From the NCBI RefSeq assembly GCF_944324745.1, contig NZ_CALUXO010000019.1, positions 1 through 32,983 on the forward strand: a DNA stretch of 32,983 nucleotides, in the 5' to 3' direction. The position numbers and the translations under genes are program-made. This stretch comes from an uncultured Thomasclavelia sp. (GTDB lineage Bacteria > Bacillota_I > Bacilli_A > Erysipelotrichales > Coprobacillaceae). Each line of letters starts with the position of its first letter. Positions within the stretch are counted from its first letter, which is position 1. Of this stretch, positions 1 through 8,228 are shown piece by piece. A model generated the notes under the pieces. That model was not told where the DNA came from. It saw only the letters and a list, made by a program, of their open reading frames with translations, and did not search any database.

Positions 1-218
1 CAAAAGAAATCCAACCATAAGAAAGGTTAAAAAAGGATTTCTTCGTGTCAAATCGTAATAGTAGTATAGAACACCTTGTCTATATAAATTATAACCTAAA
101 ATTTAAAAAAAATCATCAAAAATCAAGGGATATTTATACGCTTTTTTAGCGTTTTCAAACACGAAAAGGATATGATCAGATACTTAATTAGCTAAACATA
201 TCCTTTTATCTTCTTAAA
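1..218. other. Non-coding segment upstream of truncated nucleotidase
   Basis: No supportable gene. A nested stem-loop is visible at 4-43: AAGAAATCC (4-12) pairs with GGATTTCTT (35-43), and AACC (13-16) with GGTT (25-28) inside it. The stretch stands where the N-terminal third of the nucleotidase should be encoded, so it may be foreign DNA or the edge of a deletion. I could not match it to a known insertion sequence. Confidence 0.4.
164..207. repeat. Inverted repeat, possible terminator
   Basis: AAAAGGATATG (164-174) pairs with CATATCCTTTT (197-207) across a 22-base loop. It ends only 12 bases before the first in-frame TTG of the truncated nucleotidase. It could be the terminator of a gene left of the window, or the end of a small element. 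Confidence 0.4.
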
Positions 219-1895
219 TTGACGACATTGAAGAAAATCGGATTCTTTGGTTTAACAACTGTTGATACAGCTACATCAACTAATCCTGCTGGTATTCAAG
301 ATTTAGAATTTAAAGATGAGATTGAAACAGCCAAAAAAGAAATTGATGAATTAGAGGCTGAAAACGTTGATGCCATCATCGCAATTTGTCATCTTGGTGA
401 TGGTGATGTTACATGCAACAGTGAAGACTTAGCTTTGGCGATGAATGATGAATATCAAGATAAAATTGATGTTATTATTGATGGTCACAGCCATACAACT
501 GAAAACAAAGAAGTTAATGACATTACAATTGTTCAAACAGGAACTGGAATGACTAATGTCGGTAAACTAACATTAAATTTTGATCAACAAGATGTTATGG
601 TTAATGAAGAATTATTAAATGCTTCTAACCTTAAAGATATTCAACCTAAAGCAGAAGTAACTAATAAGCTTCAAGAAATCCAAAATGAACAAGCAGCTAT
701 TTTAAACGAAGTAATCGGAAATAGCGAGACAACATTATGGGCTGGTCAAATTGGAGTTGTTGCTATAGCTCGTTTGGTAGAAACAAATTATGGTGACTTG
801 GCCGCTGATGCTTTCTATAATGCTGCTGCAACATTTTTACAGACCGTTAATGGACCTGAAGCAACCATGCCTATTGTGGCTGTTGAAAATGCTGGCGGTA
901 TTCGAGCTAAGTTAGCTAACGGTCAAATTACTACTGGGAATCTAATCGAAGCATTTCCATACGCCAATACTTTATATTTAAAAGTTATTACCCCTAAAAT
1001 TCTGTATCAAATGATGGAAATATCCGGAAGTTATTTAAATGGTCAAGATAAAGAAACAGGACTGCTATTACAAGAAGCTAACTCTGGTGGCTTTTTACAG
1101 ATTGCTGGATTTAATGTTGTTTATGATCCTGATGGTCAAGATACCAAAGTAACTTCAATTACTCTAGCAAATAGCAATACTATTTTAGATCGTAATGACG
1201 ACACTACCCAAATTATGTTAGTAAGTAATAACTATATTGCTAATGGTGGCAGCAATTATACAATGCTATCTGACATACCTAAATATGGTGAAGCTGGTGG
1301 TGAATTAGAAACAATTGAAGCTTATTTACAAAAATGTTTAAGCAACAATACTTTAACTAATTATTCAAGATCTCAAAATCGAATTCAAATGCTTAGTGAT
1401 GGTTACACGCCTAAAGATTATACTGCTTCAATTAAAATTGTCGATGAAAATCAACAGCCACTAGCCAACCAAAAGCTATCATATCGCCTTGATGGTGATA
1501 GTCGCCAAAATGGAATAACTGATGAAAATGGTATTTTAAAAATCACCGTAACCGATGGTAGTCATAGTGTTCGCTTAGCTGATAATCAAGCCGATATCTA
1601 TATCGATAATTATGCTGGTTTTGGAATTATCGAAGATCAGTACCGGCAAATGCCAACTTTAACCTTTATAGATGATGGAAGTTGCGATCCAATTATCGTA
1701 ACTGATCCCGATACCGATTTAAATCAGCCAGAATCAGGTACTAACAATGATCAGGCTACTGTTAATCAACCTGATAATACCAAAACTACTGCACCTGATA
1801 CCGGTGATAATAGTAACCTTGGTTGGATGCTTTTAGTAACTTTAGCACCACTTGCAATAATCGTTACTTTAAAAAAGAAACAATATCTTAACTAA
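219..1895 (+). pseudogene. 5'-truncated cell-wall-anchored 5'-nucleotidase (UshA/NadN family)
   Basis: The family hydrolyses extracellular nucleotides to nucleosides and phosphate. The protein begins in the middle of the metallophosphatase domain: the H-x-G metal ligand (AICHLG, about residue 58) and GHSH (89-92) are present. The signal peptide and the DxH, GD and NHE metal-binding motifs that should come first are missing. The 5'-nucleotidase C-terminal domain (about 165-390) looks intact, with ENAGGIRAKL and SNNYIANGG. A prealbumin-like repeat follows (about 400-475), then a Thr/Asp-rich stalk and a wall-anchor tail: APDTG, a hydrophobic helix and a Lys-rich end. The frame is open only back to position 192. 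The nominal TTG start at 219 has no ribosome binding site. I read it as a decayed gene that lost roughly its first 100-150 codons. The family call is firm; the loss of function is inferred. Confidence 0.8.
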
Positions 1896-1900
1896 TATTT

Positions 1901-1935
1901 AAAGGGTGATAATCGTTAAAATTATCACCTTTTAT
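1901..1935. terminator. Bidirectional terminator between nucleotidase and gldA
   Basis: GGTGATAAT (1905-1913) pairs with ATTATCACC (1921-1929), with A-rich sequence to the left and T-rich to the right. It can therefore serve the nucleotidase (+) and gldA (-), which converge here. Confidence 0.8.
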
Positions 1936-1936
1936 C

Positions 1937-3031
1937 TTATTTATTTTTATAATATTTCCCTAATTGATCCGCACCTAAAATTGCTGCAAAAACATCTTCA
2001 CACGTTACATTAAAAGGCATATTTCCAATAGTATCATCAGGTGAACAAACTAATTTTGCTACTTCCATAATTTCCTCAGGATTTACTTCCAAAATGTTTA
2101 AATCTTCTAATGTCGTTGGTAGGCCAACTGCATTACATAAATTAATTACTTCTTCAATTTCCTTTTTATGAGCATTTTCCAATACTAGTTGAACTAATGT
2201 TCCAAAAGCAACTTTTTCACCATGATATAAACTATGAGTAGCTGGAATTGCAGTTAATCCATTATGAATAGCGTGGGCTCCAGCCAAGCCACCTGATTCA
2301 AAACCAATTCCACTAAGATAAGTATTTGTTTCAATAATATTTTCTACCGCTTTTGTACAAACGTGATTTTCTACGGCTAATACGGCTGAAATTCCATCAG
2401 ATAGTAATGTTTCATAACATAATCTAGCTAAGGCCATTGCAGCTTTAGTAGTATTCCCATTTAAACAGTTTAATGCGTCACTACGATAACAAGCTCTGGC
2501 TTCAAAATAGGTTGCCAAAGCATCTCCAATTCCTGCTACTAATAATCTAGCTGGCGCATTACAAACTACCTGAGTATCAACTAAGACAATATTAGGACTA
2601 CTTGGTAAATATAAATATTTTTCAAAAACACCATTGTCACTATAAATTACAGACAGTGATGAACAAGGTGCATCTGTAGAAGCAATTGTCGGTACAATTA
2701 CTGTTGGGATATTGGCATAATATCCTACTGCTTTAGCAGTATCCAATGTCTTACCACCACCAACACCTACAATCACATTTGCTTGTTTTTCTTTAATTAG
2801 ATTACAGATTCGATTAATTTCATTCATCGAACATTCACCATTAAAATCAATAATATCTACAGTTATTTGTTCTTGAATGCTTGCATTAATATCCGGTACC
2901 ACTATATCTTTAATATTTTTATCTACGATCACTGCTAATTTATTTCCAATAACCGAAACATGTTTTGTTAAATTCTTTAGTTCTCCTTTTCCCTGGATAT
3001 AGCGAGATGGACTACCAATTATTTTTGTCAT
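1937..3031 (-). CDS. gldA: Glycerol dehydrogenase, NAD-dependent
   Basis: Oxidises glycerol to dihydroxyacetone with NAD+ in the cytoplasm; member of the metal-dependent (group III) alcohol dehydrogenase family. The NAD-binding GVGGGKTLDTAK loop, the metal/substrate region GIGDALATYFEARA and the histidine segments GAHAIHNG and HGEKVAFGT are all present and typical of GldA. The reading frame extends to 3046, but the codons there (ATGGGAGGTATG) are themselves the Shine-Dalgarno. I therefore start at the ATG at 3031, seven bases after GGGAGG, giving 364 residues, the usual family length. It is monocistronic, with its own promoter (3118-3145) and a cre-like site (3099-3112). Natural substrates other than glycerol, such as 1,2-propanediol, cannot be excluded. 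Confidence 0.93.
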   Translation of the reverse strand: MTKIIGSPSRYIQGKGELKNLTKHVSVIGNKLAVIVDKNIKDIVVPDINASIQEQITVDIIDFNGECSMNEINRICNLIKEKQANVIVGVGGGKTLDTAKAVGYYANIPTVIVPTIASTDAPCSSLSVIYSDNGVFEKYLYLPSSPNIVLVDTQVVCNAPARLLVAGIGDALATYFEARACYRSDALNCLNGNTTKAAMALARLCYETLLSDGISAVLAVENHVCTKAVENIIETNTYLSGIGFESGGLAGAHAIHNGLTAIPATHSLYHGEKVAFGTLVQLVLENAHKKEIEEVINLCNAVGLPTTLEDLNILEVNPEEIMEVAKLVCSPDDTIGNMPFNVTCEDVFAAILGADQLGKYYKNK

Positions 3032-3098
3032 TTTCATACCTCCCATTACATTAAAACAATAATAATGTTTTATTGTATTTATTTATTATATTATTGTT

Positions 3099-3112
3099 TT
3101 TTATCGATTACA
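3099..3112 (-). promoter_or_regulatory. cre-like catabolite control site of gldA
   Basis: On the minus strand the sequence is TGTAATCGATAAAA. It matches the CcpA consensus TGWAANCGNTNNCA except at the C of the final CA. It lies a few bases downstream of the gldA -10 box, a position typical of repression. CcpA itself is not in the window. Confidence 0.4.
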
Positions 3113-3117
3113 ATTTT

Positions 3118-3145
3118 ATTATAGTGGTATTTTTATTATTGTCAA
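3118..3145 (-). promoter_or_regulatory. gldA promoter
   Basis: TTGACA (-35, 3140-3145) and TATAAT (-10, 3118-3123) separated by 16 bases on the minus strand, both perfect consensus hexamers, about 90 bases before the gldA start. Confidence 0.7.
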
Positions 3146-3179
3146 TAATAATATTATTGTTTATTGATATTATCAATAA
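3143..3179. promoter_or_regulatory. Two adjacent AT-rich dyads upstream of gldA
   Basis: CAATAATA-A-TATTATTG (3143-3159) overlaps the -35 box. TTATTGAT-ATT-ATCAATAA (3161-3179) follows immediately. They are candidate operators, but the stretch is nearly all A and T, so chance symmetry is possible. Confidence 0.3.
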
Positions 3180-3197
3180 TTTTTAATAATTTATAAT

Positions 3198-3228
3198 AAA
3201 AAAATCTTAGTATTAACTAAGACCTTTT
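3198..3228 (-). terminator. Terminator of the response regulator/kinase operon
   Basis: A 7-bp stem (TCTTAGT 3205-3211 with ACTAAGA 3216-3222) is followed on the minus strand by a run of seven T. It lies just after the sensor kinase stop codon. Confidence 0.7.
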
Positions 3229-3234
3229 TATCAA

Positions 3235-4233
3235 TCAATCATTCATTTTATTAAAATCACTGTTAGGAAAAATAATTGTAACTTTAGTGCCCTGATGATA
3301 TTTTGAAGCTATCAGCAACTTTAAACCTAATTTTAAACAAATTTTATTAGCTAAATACAATCCCATTCCCGTTGCTCTTGTTTTTAAGCGATCGCTACCG
3401 GTAAAGCCGGCTTCAAATACCCGGGATAAATCACTTTCTTTGATTCCAATACCATTATCAATAATTTCTAATATTATTTGAGTTTTTTCTTTTTTAGCTT
3501 GAATGATGATCTTTTTTTGTTTCTTATCCATATATTTAATGGAATTATTGATAATTTGATTGATAATAAAAATTAACCATTTTTCATCACTAGCAACATT
3601 TATATCTAGATTATCAGTCTCAATTGCAATTTTATGCATTAAAAAATAATCTTTATTTTGCATGATTATCTGATGAATTACATCTGATAAATTAATTTCT
3701 TTAATAAAATAATCTTTTTGAGGATTTTCACTTCGAGCATAAAATAAAACTTGTTCTACTAAATTGTCCATCTTATTTACTTCTTGTTTCAATTCAACAA
3801 GTTTTTGATTATCACAATATAATGATAATGCTGCAAGTGGTGTTTTAATTTCATGAACAAAACTTTCAATATACTCTTGATAACCTTTATATTTGCCTTC
3901 TAATAACGTTATTTTATCATTCATGGCTTTAGTAGCTTTTTTTAAAGCATAGTAATACGCAATATTTTCTAATCGCTTTGGTTTTTTTATTACTTCGGAA
4001 ATTAAATATTTTTCTTCTAAATTATCAACTAGAAAAGTAATTTCTTGATTTCGTTTATTAATTTTACAATAATCAAATAACAAATACCCAAACAATAAAA
4101 GCAAACTTAGGATAAACATTGGGATAATTGTCATTATCTTTAAACCAATCATGTAACCAAAAAAGAATTGCATAAAAATAAATAAAAAATAAAAAGTAAT
4201 TAGTCCAATTTTTTCTTCAAAATAACGCATCAT
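3235..4233 (-). CDS. BceS-like intramembrane-sensing histidine kinase
   Basis: Membrane sensor kinase of the Bce/Psd peptide-antibiotic resistance family, which reports the activity of the partner ABC transporter to the response regulator. Two transmembrane helices lie close together near the N-terminus (about 12-30 and 33-52) with almost no extracytoplasmic loop, the hallmark of this class. The H-box is FVHEIKTPLAAL (His about residue 127), followed by an N-box (INQIINNSIKY) and ATP-lid glycine motifs (DNGIGI, TGMGLYLANKI). The length, 332 residues, is close to B. subtilis BceS. The start ATG overlaps the stop of the regulator gene by four bases (ATGA), indicating translational coupling. The terminator at 3198-3228 closes the operon. 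No catalytic residue looks damaged. Confidence 0.9.
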   Translation of the reverse strand: MMRYFEEKIGLITFYFLFIFMQFFFGYMIGLKIMTIIPMFILSLLLLFGYLLFDYCKINKRNQEITFLVDNLEEKYLISEVIKKPKRLENIAYYYALKKATKAMNDKITLLEGKYKGYQEYIESFVHEIKTPLAALSLYCDNQKLVELKQEVNKMDNLVEQVLFYARSENPQKDYFIKEINLSDVIHQIIMQNKDYFLMHKIAIETDNLDINVASDEKWLIFIINQIINNSIKYMDKKQKKIIIQAKKEKTQIILEIIDNGIGIKESDLSRVFEAGFTGSDRLKTRATGMGLYLANKICLKLGLKLLIASKYHQGTKVTIIFPNSDFNKMND

Positions 4234-4895
4234 ATCTGATATCCCTGTCCTCTGATTGTTTTAATAAAATCTTTTTGATCTATCTCTTTTAACTTTTTAC
4301 GTAAGCGATTTAAATTAACATTTAAAATATTGTCATCCAAATAGTACTTTTCATTCCATAAATAATCTAATAGCTCCTCTTTAGTAATCAATTTACCTGG
4401 ATTCATAAAAAAATAATATAAAATATGAAATTCATTTCTAGTCAATTCTACTTCCATTTCCTGATATCTTATAATTGATAAATGTAAATCTAAAACCACA
4501 TTATGTACTTTTAATTCCTTATATTGAATTGGATCAGATTGTCTTAGTGCCCGTTTAATTTTTGCCAGTAAAATACTTTTATTATATGGTTTAGTGACAA
4601 AATCATTGCCACCAGAAATAATACTTTTTAGTTCATCTTCTTCATTAGTTAAACTAGTTACAAAAATAATCGGCACAGATTCATATTGCTTGATTTGGCG
4701 ACAAATATCAAAACCATTTTGATTGGGCAAATTAATATCTAGTAAAATTAAATTTTTATCAATTTGATTCACATCATCTACAATATCTCTTGTAAAATCG
4801 TCTATTGTTGCTACATCGTAACCTTGATTCTCTAATAACTCTTTTAACTCCATTCGCACCCTTTTATCATCTTCAACGATTAATACTCTAGCCAT
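4230..4895 (-). CDS. BceR-like OmpR-family response regulator
   Basis: Two-domain DNA-binding regulator of 221 residues. The receiver domain has the acidic pocket E8-D9-D10, phospho-acceptor Asp53 (ILLDINLP), Thr80 and Lys102 (TKPY). A winged-helix trans_reg_C domain follows (about 125-221, ending IRGQGYQI). It should be phosphorylated by the kinase encoded immediately downstream and activate the bceAB promoter at the box at 7758-7771. A good ribosome binding site (AGAGGTG) precedes the ATG. The regulator/kinase pair is separated from bceB by a terminator, so it can be expressed apart from the transporter. The arrangement bceAB then bceRS differs from B. subtilis (bceRS first) but is common elsewhere. 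Confidence 0.92.
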   Translation of the reverse strand: MARVLIVEDDKRVRMELKELLENQGYDVATIDDFTRDIVDDVNQIDKNLILLDINLPNQNGFDICRQIKQYESVPIIFVTSLTNEEDELKSIISGGNDFVTKPYNKSILLAKIKRALRQSDPIQYKELKVHNVVLDLHLSIIRYQEMEVELTRNEFHILYYFFMNPGKLITKEELLDYLWNEKYYLDDNILNVNLNRLRKKLKEIDQKDFIKTIRGQGYQI

Positions 4896-4920
4896 CTTCT
4901 ACACCTCTTATTAAATATAT

Positions 4921-4950
4921 ATTATATCACCAATAGAAAAAAGCCCATAA
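4921..4950 (-). promoter_or_regulatory. Possible promoter of the regulator/kinase operon
   Basis: Minus-strand TATAAT (4921-4926) with a weak TTATGG (-35, 4945-4950) at 18-base spacing. The -35 overlaps the end of the bceB terminator. Confidence 0.35.
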
Positions 4951-4960
4951 CTGAGCTTTA
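4934..4960 (-). terminator. Terminator at the end of bceAB
   Basis: On the minus strand AAAGCTC pairs with GGGCTTT (one G-T wobble) around a 6-base loop and runs into T residues. It overlaps the bceB stop codon. It probably reduces rather than abolishes read-through into the regulator gene. Confidence 0.5.
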
Positions 4961-6952
4961 ATCCATTACATTATTTTTAAAAGTTAAGTAAGTAGCAATA
5001 TAGTAAACACTATAAATAATCATAAAGATCACAATTACCAGTAAAACCGTCAATAAATAATTCATCGAAGCACTAGTAATTTGATAAAATAGATGATCAA
5101 TTGAATAAGCCGTTATTAAAGCAATAATGATTGGATAAATAATTGGGAAAATAAAATTAGCTGTTATTTGCTTTAAAATCGTTTTATTAATATTACTTTC
5201 ACTAACACCTAATTTACTTAACAATTGATATTGATATTTATTTTTATTAGAATCACTAAGTGTTTGAATTGATAAAATCGTCCCGACAACTGTTATAAAA
5301 ATAAAACTGATATAAATAAGCGAAAATGAAAAGATCGTCATTGCTGAATAGTTAGCGGCTTCATAATATCCTCTGACTACTACTGGATAGTATTGAAAAG
5401 TACTGCCACTATCATTAAACTGATAATACCCTAATTGTTCTAATTGATCATTATCTTCCTCACCTAATTTTTCATCAGTATCCAAAACATATAATTCATT
5501 AACTACGGTCATATGCTCAATTACATCATTAGGAACTACGATTAAAAAACTATTTCCCGTACCCCATGCTAAACGAAAATATTCCATCGTCGTTGCTTTA
5601 AAAGATAATCGCTGTCCATTAATAGTTATATCTGCCTGATTACCAGCAATATTATCTAATCCATCTGCAATCGTTTTATCACCAGTTACTAAATATTCAT
5701 TATCTAATGATATGGCTTGACCACCTAGCATTGTTACTAATTGATTATAGACTGATTCTTTAAGATAACAATCGTAATTAAATAAACCATGAGGGCCAAT
5801 ATCTTCAATATACTTAGCAATTTGATTATCTTTTGTGGTATATATTTGATAATCTAATTCTTGATTGATTTTATAGTGCTCATGAATATAATCAATATAT
5901 TTTTGGGCCTGTTGTCTATTATCGTTTATTCCAAAAAAACCATCATCAGTTTCACTATAAATATCACCAATTATCACATCATAAGGAGCTTGTTGCTCAA
6001 TGTTATTTTCATATGCATCTTTCATTACAAAAGACATATTCATGCAAACTAAATTTAATGTAATTAATAATGATAATGTTCCTAAAGTCATCCCAATTGT
6101 TTTTGATTTAGCTTCATAATTTTTAGCGACAAACAAGTTATCATTACGATATTTTAATTTATTTCGTTTATTAATAAATGCTAAAATAAAATCACTTAAA
6201 GTAAAGGTAATACCATAAATACTAATAATTAATAATACTATGGATCCCCCTAATAACAATAAACTAGATGGCTCCATTTCTAAAAAGAACCGATCACAAA
6301 GAAATAGGCCAATAACTCCTAAGATAACAAATAAAATAAATAATAAATTACGATATTTTTTCTTTTTCCAGATCACTGCTTCATTTTTCTTTTCCAGATA
6401 TAATAAATCATGAATCTTCATCTTTTGCATTCGGCGACTGCTTCTAATAAGGACAAAAGCATAAATCAAAATAAAATAGATAATTGAAAGCAAAATAGGC
6501 TCTTTATTTATTTGTAAAGAAACTTGGTATGGCATTTTAAATAAAGTCATGATAATTGCCGAAAAAAGATTGCCAAAAATAATTCCAATGATAAAAGAAA
6601 TCAAAAAAGCCATAATTCCTAAAATTAAATTTTCTAAAATAAACATCCGATTAATATACTTTTTTTCAATTCCTAAAATCAGATATGTCCCAAATTCCTG
6701 ACTTCTTTTTTCAAACATAAACCGGGTTGTATAATTAATCAACCAGGCAACAACAAATAAAATAATCAAAGTCACAAAAATAACTGCATATTTTAAATTA
6801 TCCATGGTACTTGATAATTCATTAATTTCTTGAGAAAAGGAAACAAAATTAAAAGCAAAGATCAAAGAAAAAGCCATGATTACGGTCATGATATAAATTA
6901 GATAATCTTTTAAACTTCTTTGAACATTTCTAAGTGCTAATTTACATAACAT
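4958..6952 (-). CDS. BceB-like ABC transporter permease (FtsX family)
   Basis: Membrane subunit of a Bce-type transporter, which frees lipid II-cycle intermediates from peptide antibiotics and signals to the paired kinase. It has about ten predicted transmembrane helices. A large extracellular domain (about residues 315-525) sits between helices 7 and 8, diagnostic of BceB proteins. The final three helices follow (SFSLIYISFIFITVV and on). The frame opens at a GTG at 6967, but the family-typical start is the ATG at 6952 (MLCKLALRN), preceded by AGGTGG, giving 664 residues. It overlaps bceA by 11 bases and is translationally coupled to it. The actual antibiotic specificity, such as bacitracin or a lantibiotic, cannot be told from sequence alone. 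Confidence 0.9.
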   Translation of the reverse strand: MLCKLALRNVQRSLKDYLIYIMTVIMAFSLIFAFNFVSFSQEINELSSTMDNLKYAVIFVTLIILFVVAWLINYTTRFMFEKRSQEFGTYLILGIEKKYINRMFILENLILGIMAFLISFIIGIIFGNLFSAIIMTLFKMPYQVSLQINKEPILLSIIYFILIYAFVLIRSSRRMQKMKIHDLLYLEKKNEAVIWKKKKYRNLLFILFVILGVIGLFLCDRFFLEMEPSSLLLLGGSIVLLIISIYGITFTLSDFILAFINKRNKLKYRNDNLFVAKNYEAKSKTIGMTLGTLSLLITLNLVCMNMSFVMKDAYENNIEQQAPYDVIIGDIYSETDDGFFGINDNRQQAQKYIDYIHEHYKINQELDYQIYTTKDNQIAKYIEDIGPHGLFNYDCYLKESVYNQLVTMLGGQAISLDNEYLVTGDKTIADGLDNIAGNQADITINGQRLSFKATTMEYFRLAWGTGNSFLIVVPNDVIEHMTVVNELYVLDTDEKLGEEDNDQLEQLGYYQFNDSGSTFQYYPVVVRGYYEAANYSAMTIFSFSLIYISFIFITVVGTILSIQTLSDSNKNKYQYQLLSKLGVSESNINKTILKQITANFIFPIIYPIIIALITAYSIDHLFYQITSASMNYLLTVLLVIVIFMIIYSVYYIATYLTFKNNVMD

Positions 6953-7706
6953 TTTGAATATCGCCACCTAACAATGTTAATACATCTAATATTTCATCAA
7001 AAAAAGCTTTTCTAGTTTTTTCGCCTTTGATTATCTCATTAAAAATTCTTCCATCTTTTAAAAATAAAACTCGACTACAAAAGCTGGCACTAAAGGAATC
7101 ATGGGTAACCATCAATATTGTTGCTTTTAATTGACGATTCATTTCATCCATTGTTTCTAGTAACATCCGACTACTTTTAGAATCTAAAGCCCCGGTCGGT
7201 TCATCCGCTAAAATCAGCTTAGGACGATTAATCAAAGCTCGTGCACAAGCACAACGCTGTTTTTGACCACCCGAAACCTCATAGGGATATTTATCTAAAA
7301 TATCAATGATCCCTAACTTTTGTGCAATATCATTGACTTTTTGATCTACTAGATTAACATCTTCCCTATTAATAACTAATGCTAAAGAAATATTTTCAGC
7401 AATTGTTAAAGTATTTAATAAATTAAAATCCTGAAAAACAAAGCCTAAGTTTTCTCGCCTAAATTTTGCTAAATCTTTTTCCTTTAATTCTGTAATATCT
7501 TTATCACCAATATAAATATGACCACTAGTTACTTCGTCAATTGTCGCGATACAATTCAATAATGTAGTTTTACCCGAACCACTGGCTCCCATTATAGCGA
7601 CAAATTCACCTTCATTAACGCTAAGTGATAAATCATTAACTGCTTTAGTAATGTTGGTTTTAGAGCCATAATATTTTTTAACGTTTGTAAGTTTTAATAT
7701 TTCCAT
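6942..7706 (-). CDS. BceA-like ABC transporter ATPase
   Basis: Cytoplasmic ATPase that powers the Bce-type permease, 254 residues. Walker A is GASGSGKTT (about 40-48), the Q-loop lies in FVFQDFNLLNTLT, the signature is VSGGQKQR, Walker B is LILADEPTGALD, and the switch histidine is in MVTHD. The ATG has a clear ribosome binding site (GAAAGGGTG). It is the first gene of the bceAB operon, behind a promoter with a perfect BceR box. The ATPase alone could belong to other FtsX-type exporters (LolD/MacB-like). The neighbouring permease with its large extracellular loop and the RR/kinase pair fix the assignment. Confidence 0.93.
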   Translation of the reverse strand: MEILKLTNVKKYYGSKTNITKAVNDLSLSVNEGEFVAIMGASGSGKTTLLNCIATIDEVTSGHIYIGDKDITELKEKDLAKFRRENLGFVFQDFNLLNTLTIAENISLALVINREDVNLVDQKVNDIAQKLGIIDILDKYPYEVSGGQKQRCACARALINRPKLILADEPTGALDSKSSRMLLETMDEMNRQLKATILMVTHDSFSASFCSRVLFLKDGRIFNEIIKGEKTRKAFFDEILDVLTLLGGDIQNVM

Positions 7707-7728
7707 CTAAATCACCCTTTCCGCTTTC

Positions 7729-7757
7729 ATTATAACAACCCCACTGGCAAATAAAAA
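7729..7757 (-). promoter_or_regulatory. bceAB promoter
   Basis: Minus-strand TATAAT (7729-7734), a 17-base spacer and a poor -35 (TTTTTA, 7752-7757). A weak -35 directly beside a regulator box is what an activator-dependent promoter looks like. Confidence 0.55.
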
Positions 7758-7771
7758 TTACAGTTTTGTAA
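7758..7771. promoter_or_regulatory. BceR-type operator TTACA-N4-TGTAA
   Basis: TTACAGTTTTGTAA is a perfect inverted repeat fitting the published consensus for BceR-like regulators (TNACA-N4-TGTAA). It abuts the weak -35 of the bceAB promoter, ideally placed for activation. Confidence 0.75.
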
Positions 7772-7774
7772 GAC

Positions 7775-7800
7775 AAAAAACCTGCTTCTTGCAGGTTTCG
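7775..7800 (-). terminator. Terminator of the uvrX-yolD operon
   Basis: AAACCTGC (7778-7785) pairs with GCAGGTTT (7791-7798) around TTCTT, followed on the minus strand by TTTT. It lies just past the YolD stop and just upstream of the BceR box. Confidence 0.85.
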
Positions 7801-7805
7801 TTAAA

Positions 7806-8228
7806 TCATTTAATTATTTCAATCGTATATATATCTTCAATTTTAATTTTTTGGCCATCTACTAAAATAATTCTTCGTGAATATTCATCAATCTTAATTA
7901 CTCGACTTGTTATTTCAAGATATTTGCCACCAGCTTTTTTTAAATCTTGCTGAAAATAAACAATTTTAACTAGTGGTCTTGTCTTGAGCTTTTGGATAAT
8001 TATTTGTAATTGACGATCAATGGTTTCTTTTTGATTTTCATCAAGCATTTTTTTCTTTGTTGTCAACCGTTGAGTTTCTTGAATTGCTTCTTTATGACCC
8101 GTTAAGGCAGCAAATGGCGCAAATTGGGCTGCGCGATCCATCAAGGGCATCTGCGGATGTTTATTAGATACATGATGTGGTAAATCAATTATATCACGAT
8201 AGTCATGAATATTATCTCTAGTTGCCAT
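7806..8228 (-). CDS. YolD-like family protein
   Basis: Small cytoplasmic protein (140 residues) of the YolD-like family, which is almost always encoded next to a Y-family polymerase. It is thought to act as a UmuD-like accessory, though no enzymatic activity is known. The conserved N-terminal segment DRAAQFAPFAALTGHKEAI is present (about 32-50). A basic helical middle and a C-terminal beta-rich part (VDGQKIKIEDIYTIEI) follow. The start codon overlaps the stop of the polymerase gene by one base (TAATG), so the two are translated together. Nothing in it appears damaged. Confidence 0.85.
   Translation of the reverse strand: MATRDNIHDYRDIIDLPHHVSNKHPQMPLMDRAAQFAPFAALTGHKEAIQETQRLTTKKKMLDENQKETIDRQLQIIIQKLKTRPLVKIVYFQQDLKKAGGKYLEITSRVIKIDEYSRRIILVDGQKIKIEDIYTIEIIK

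Noticed and set aside
5861-6052. Plus-strand open frame opposite bceB
   Set aside because: Antisense to the conserved permease; low-complexity translation and no start signals.
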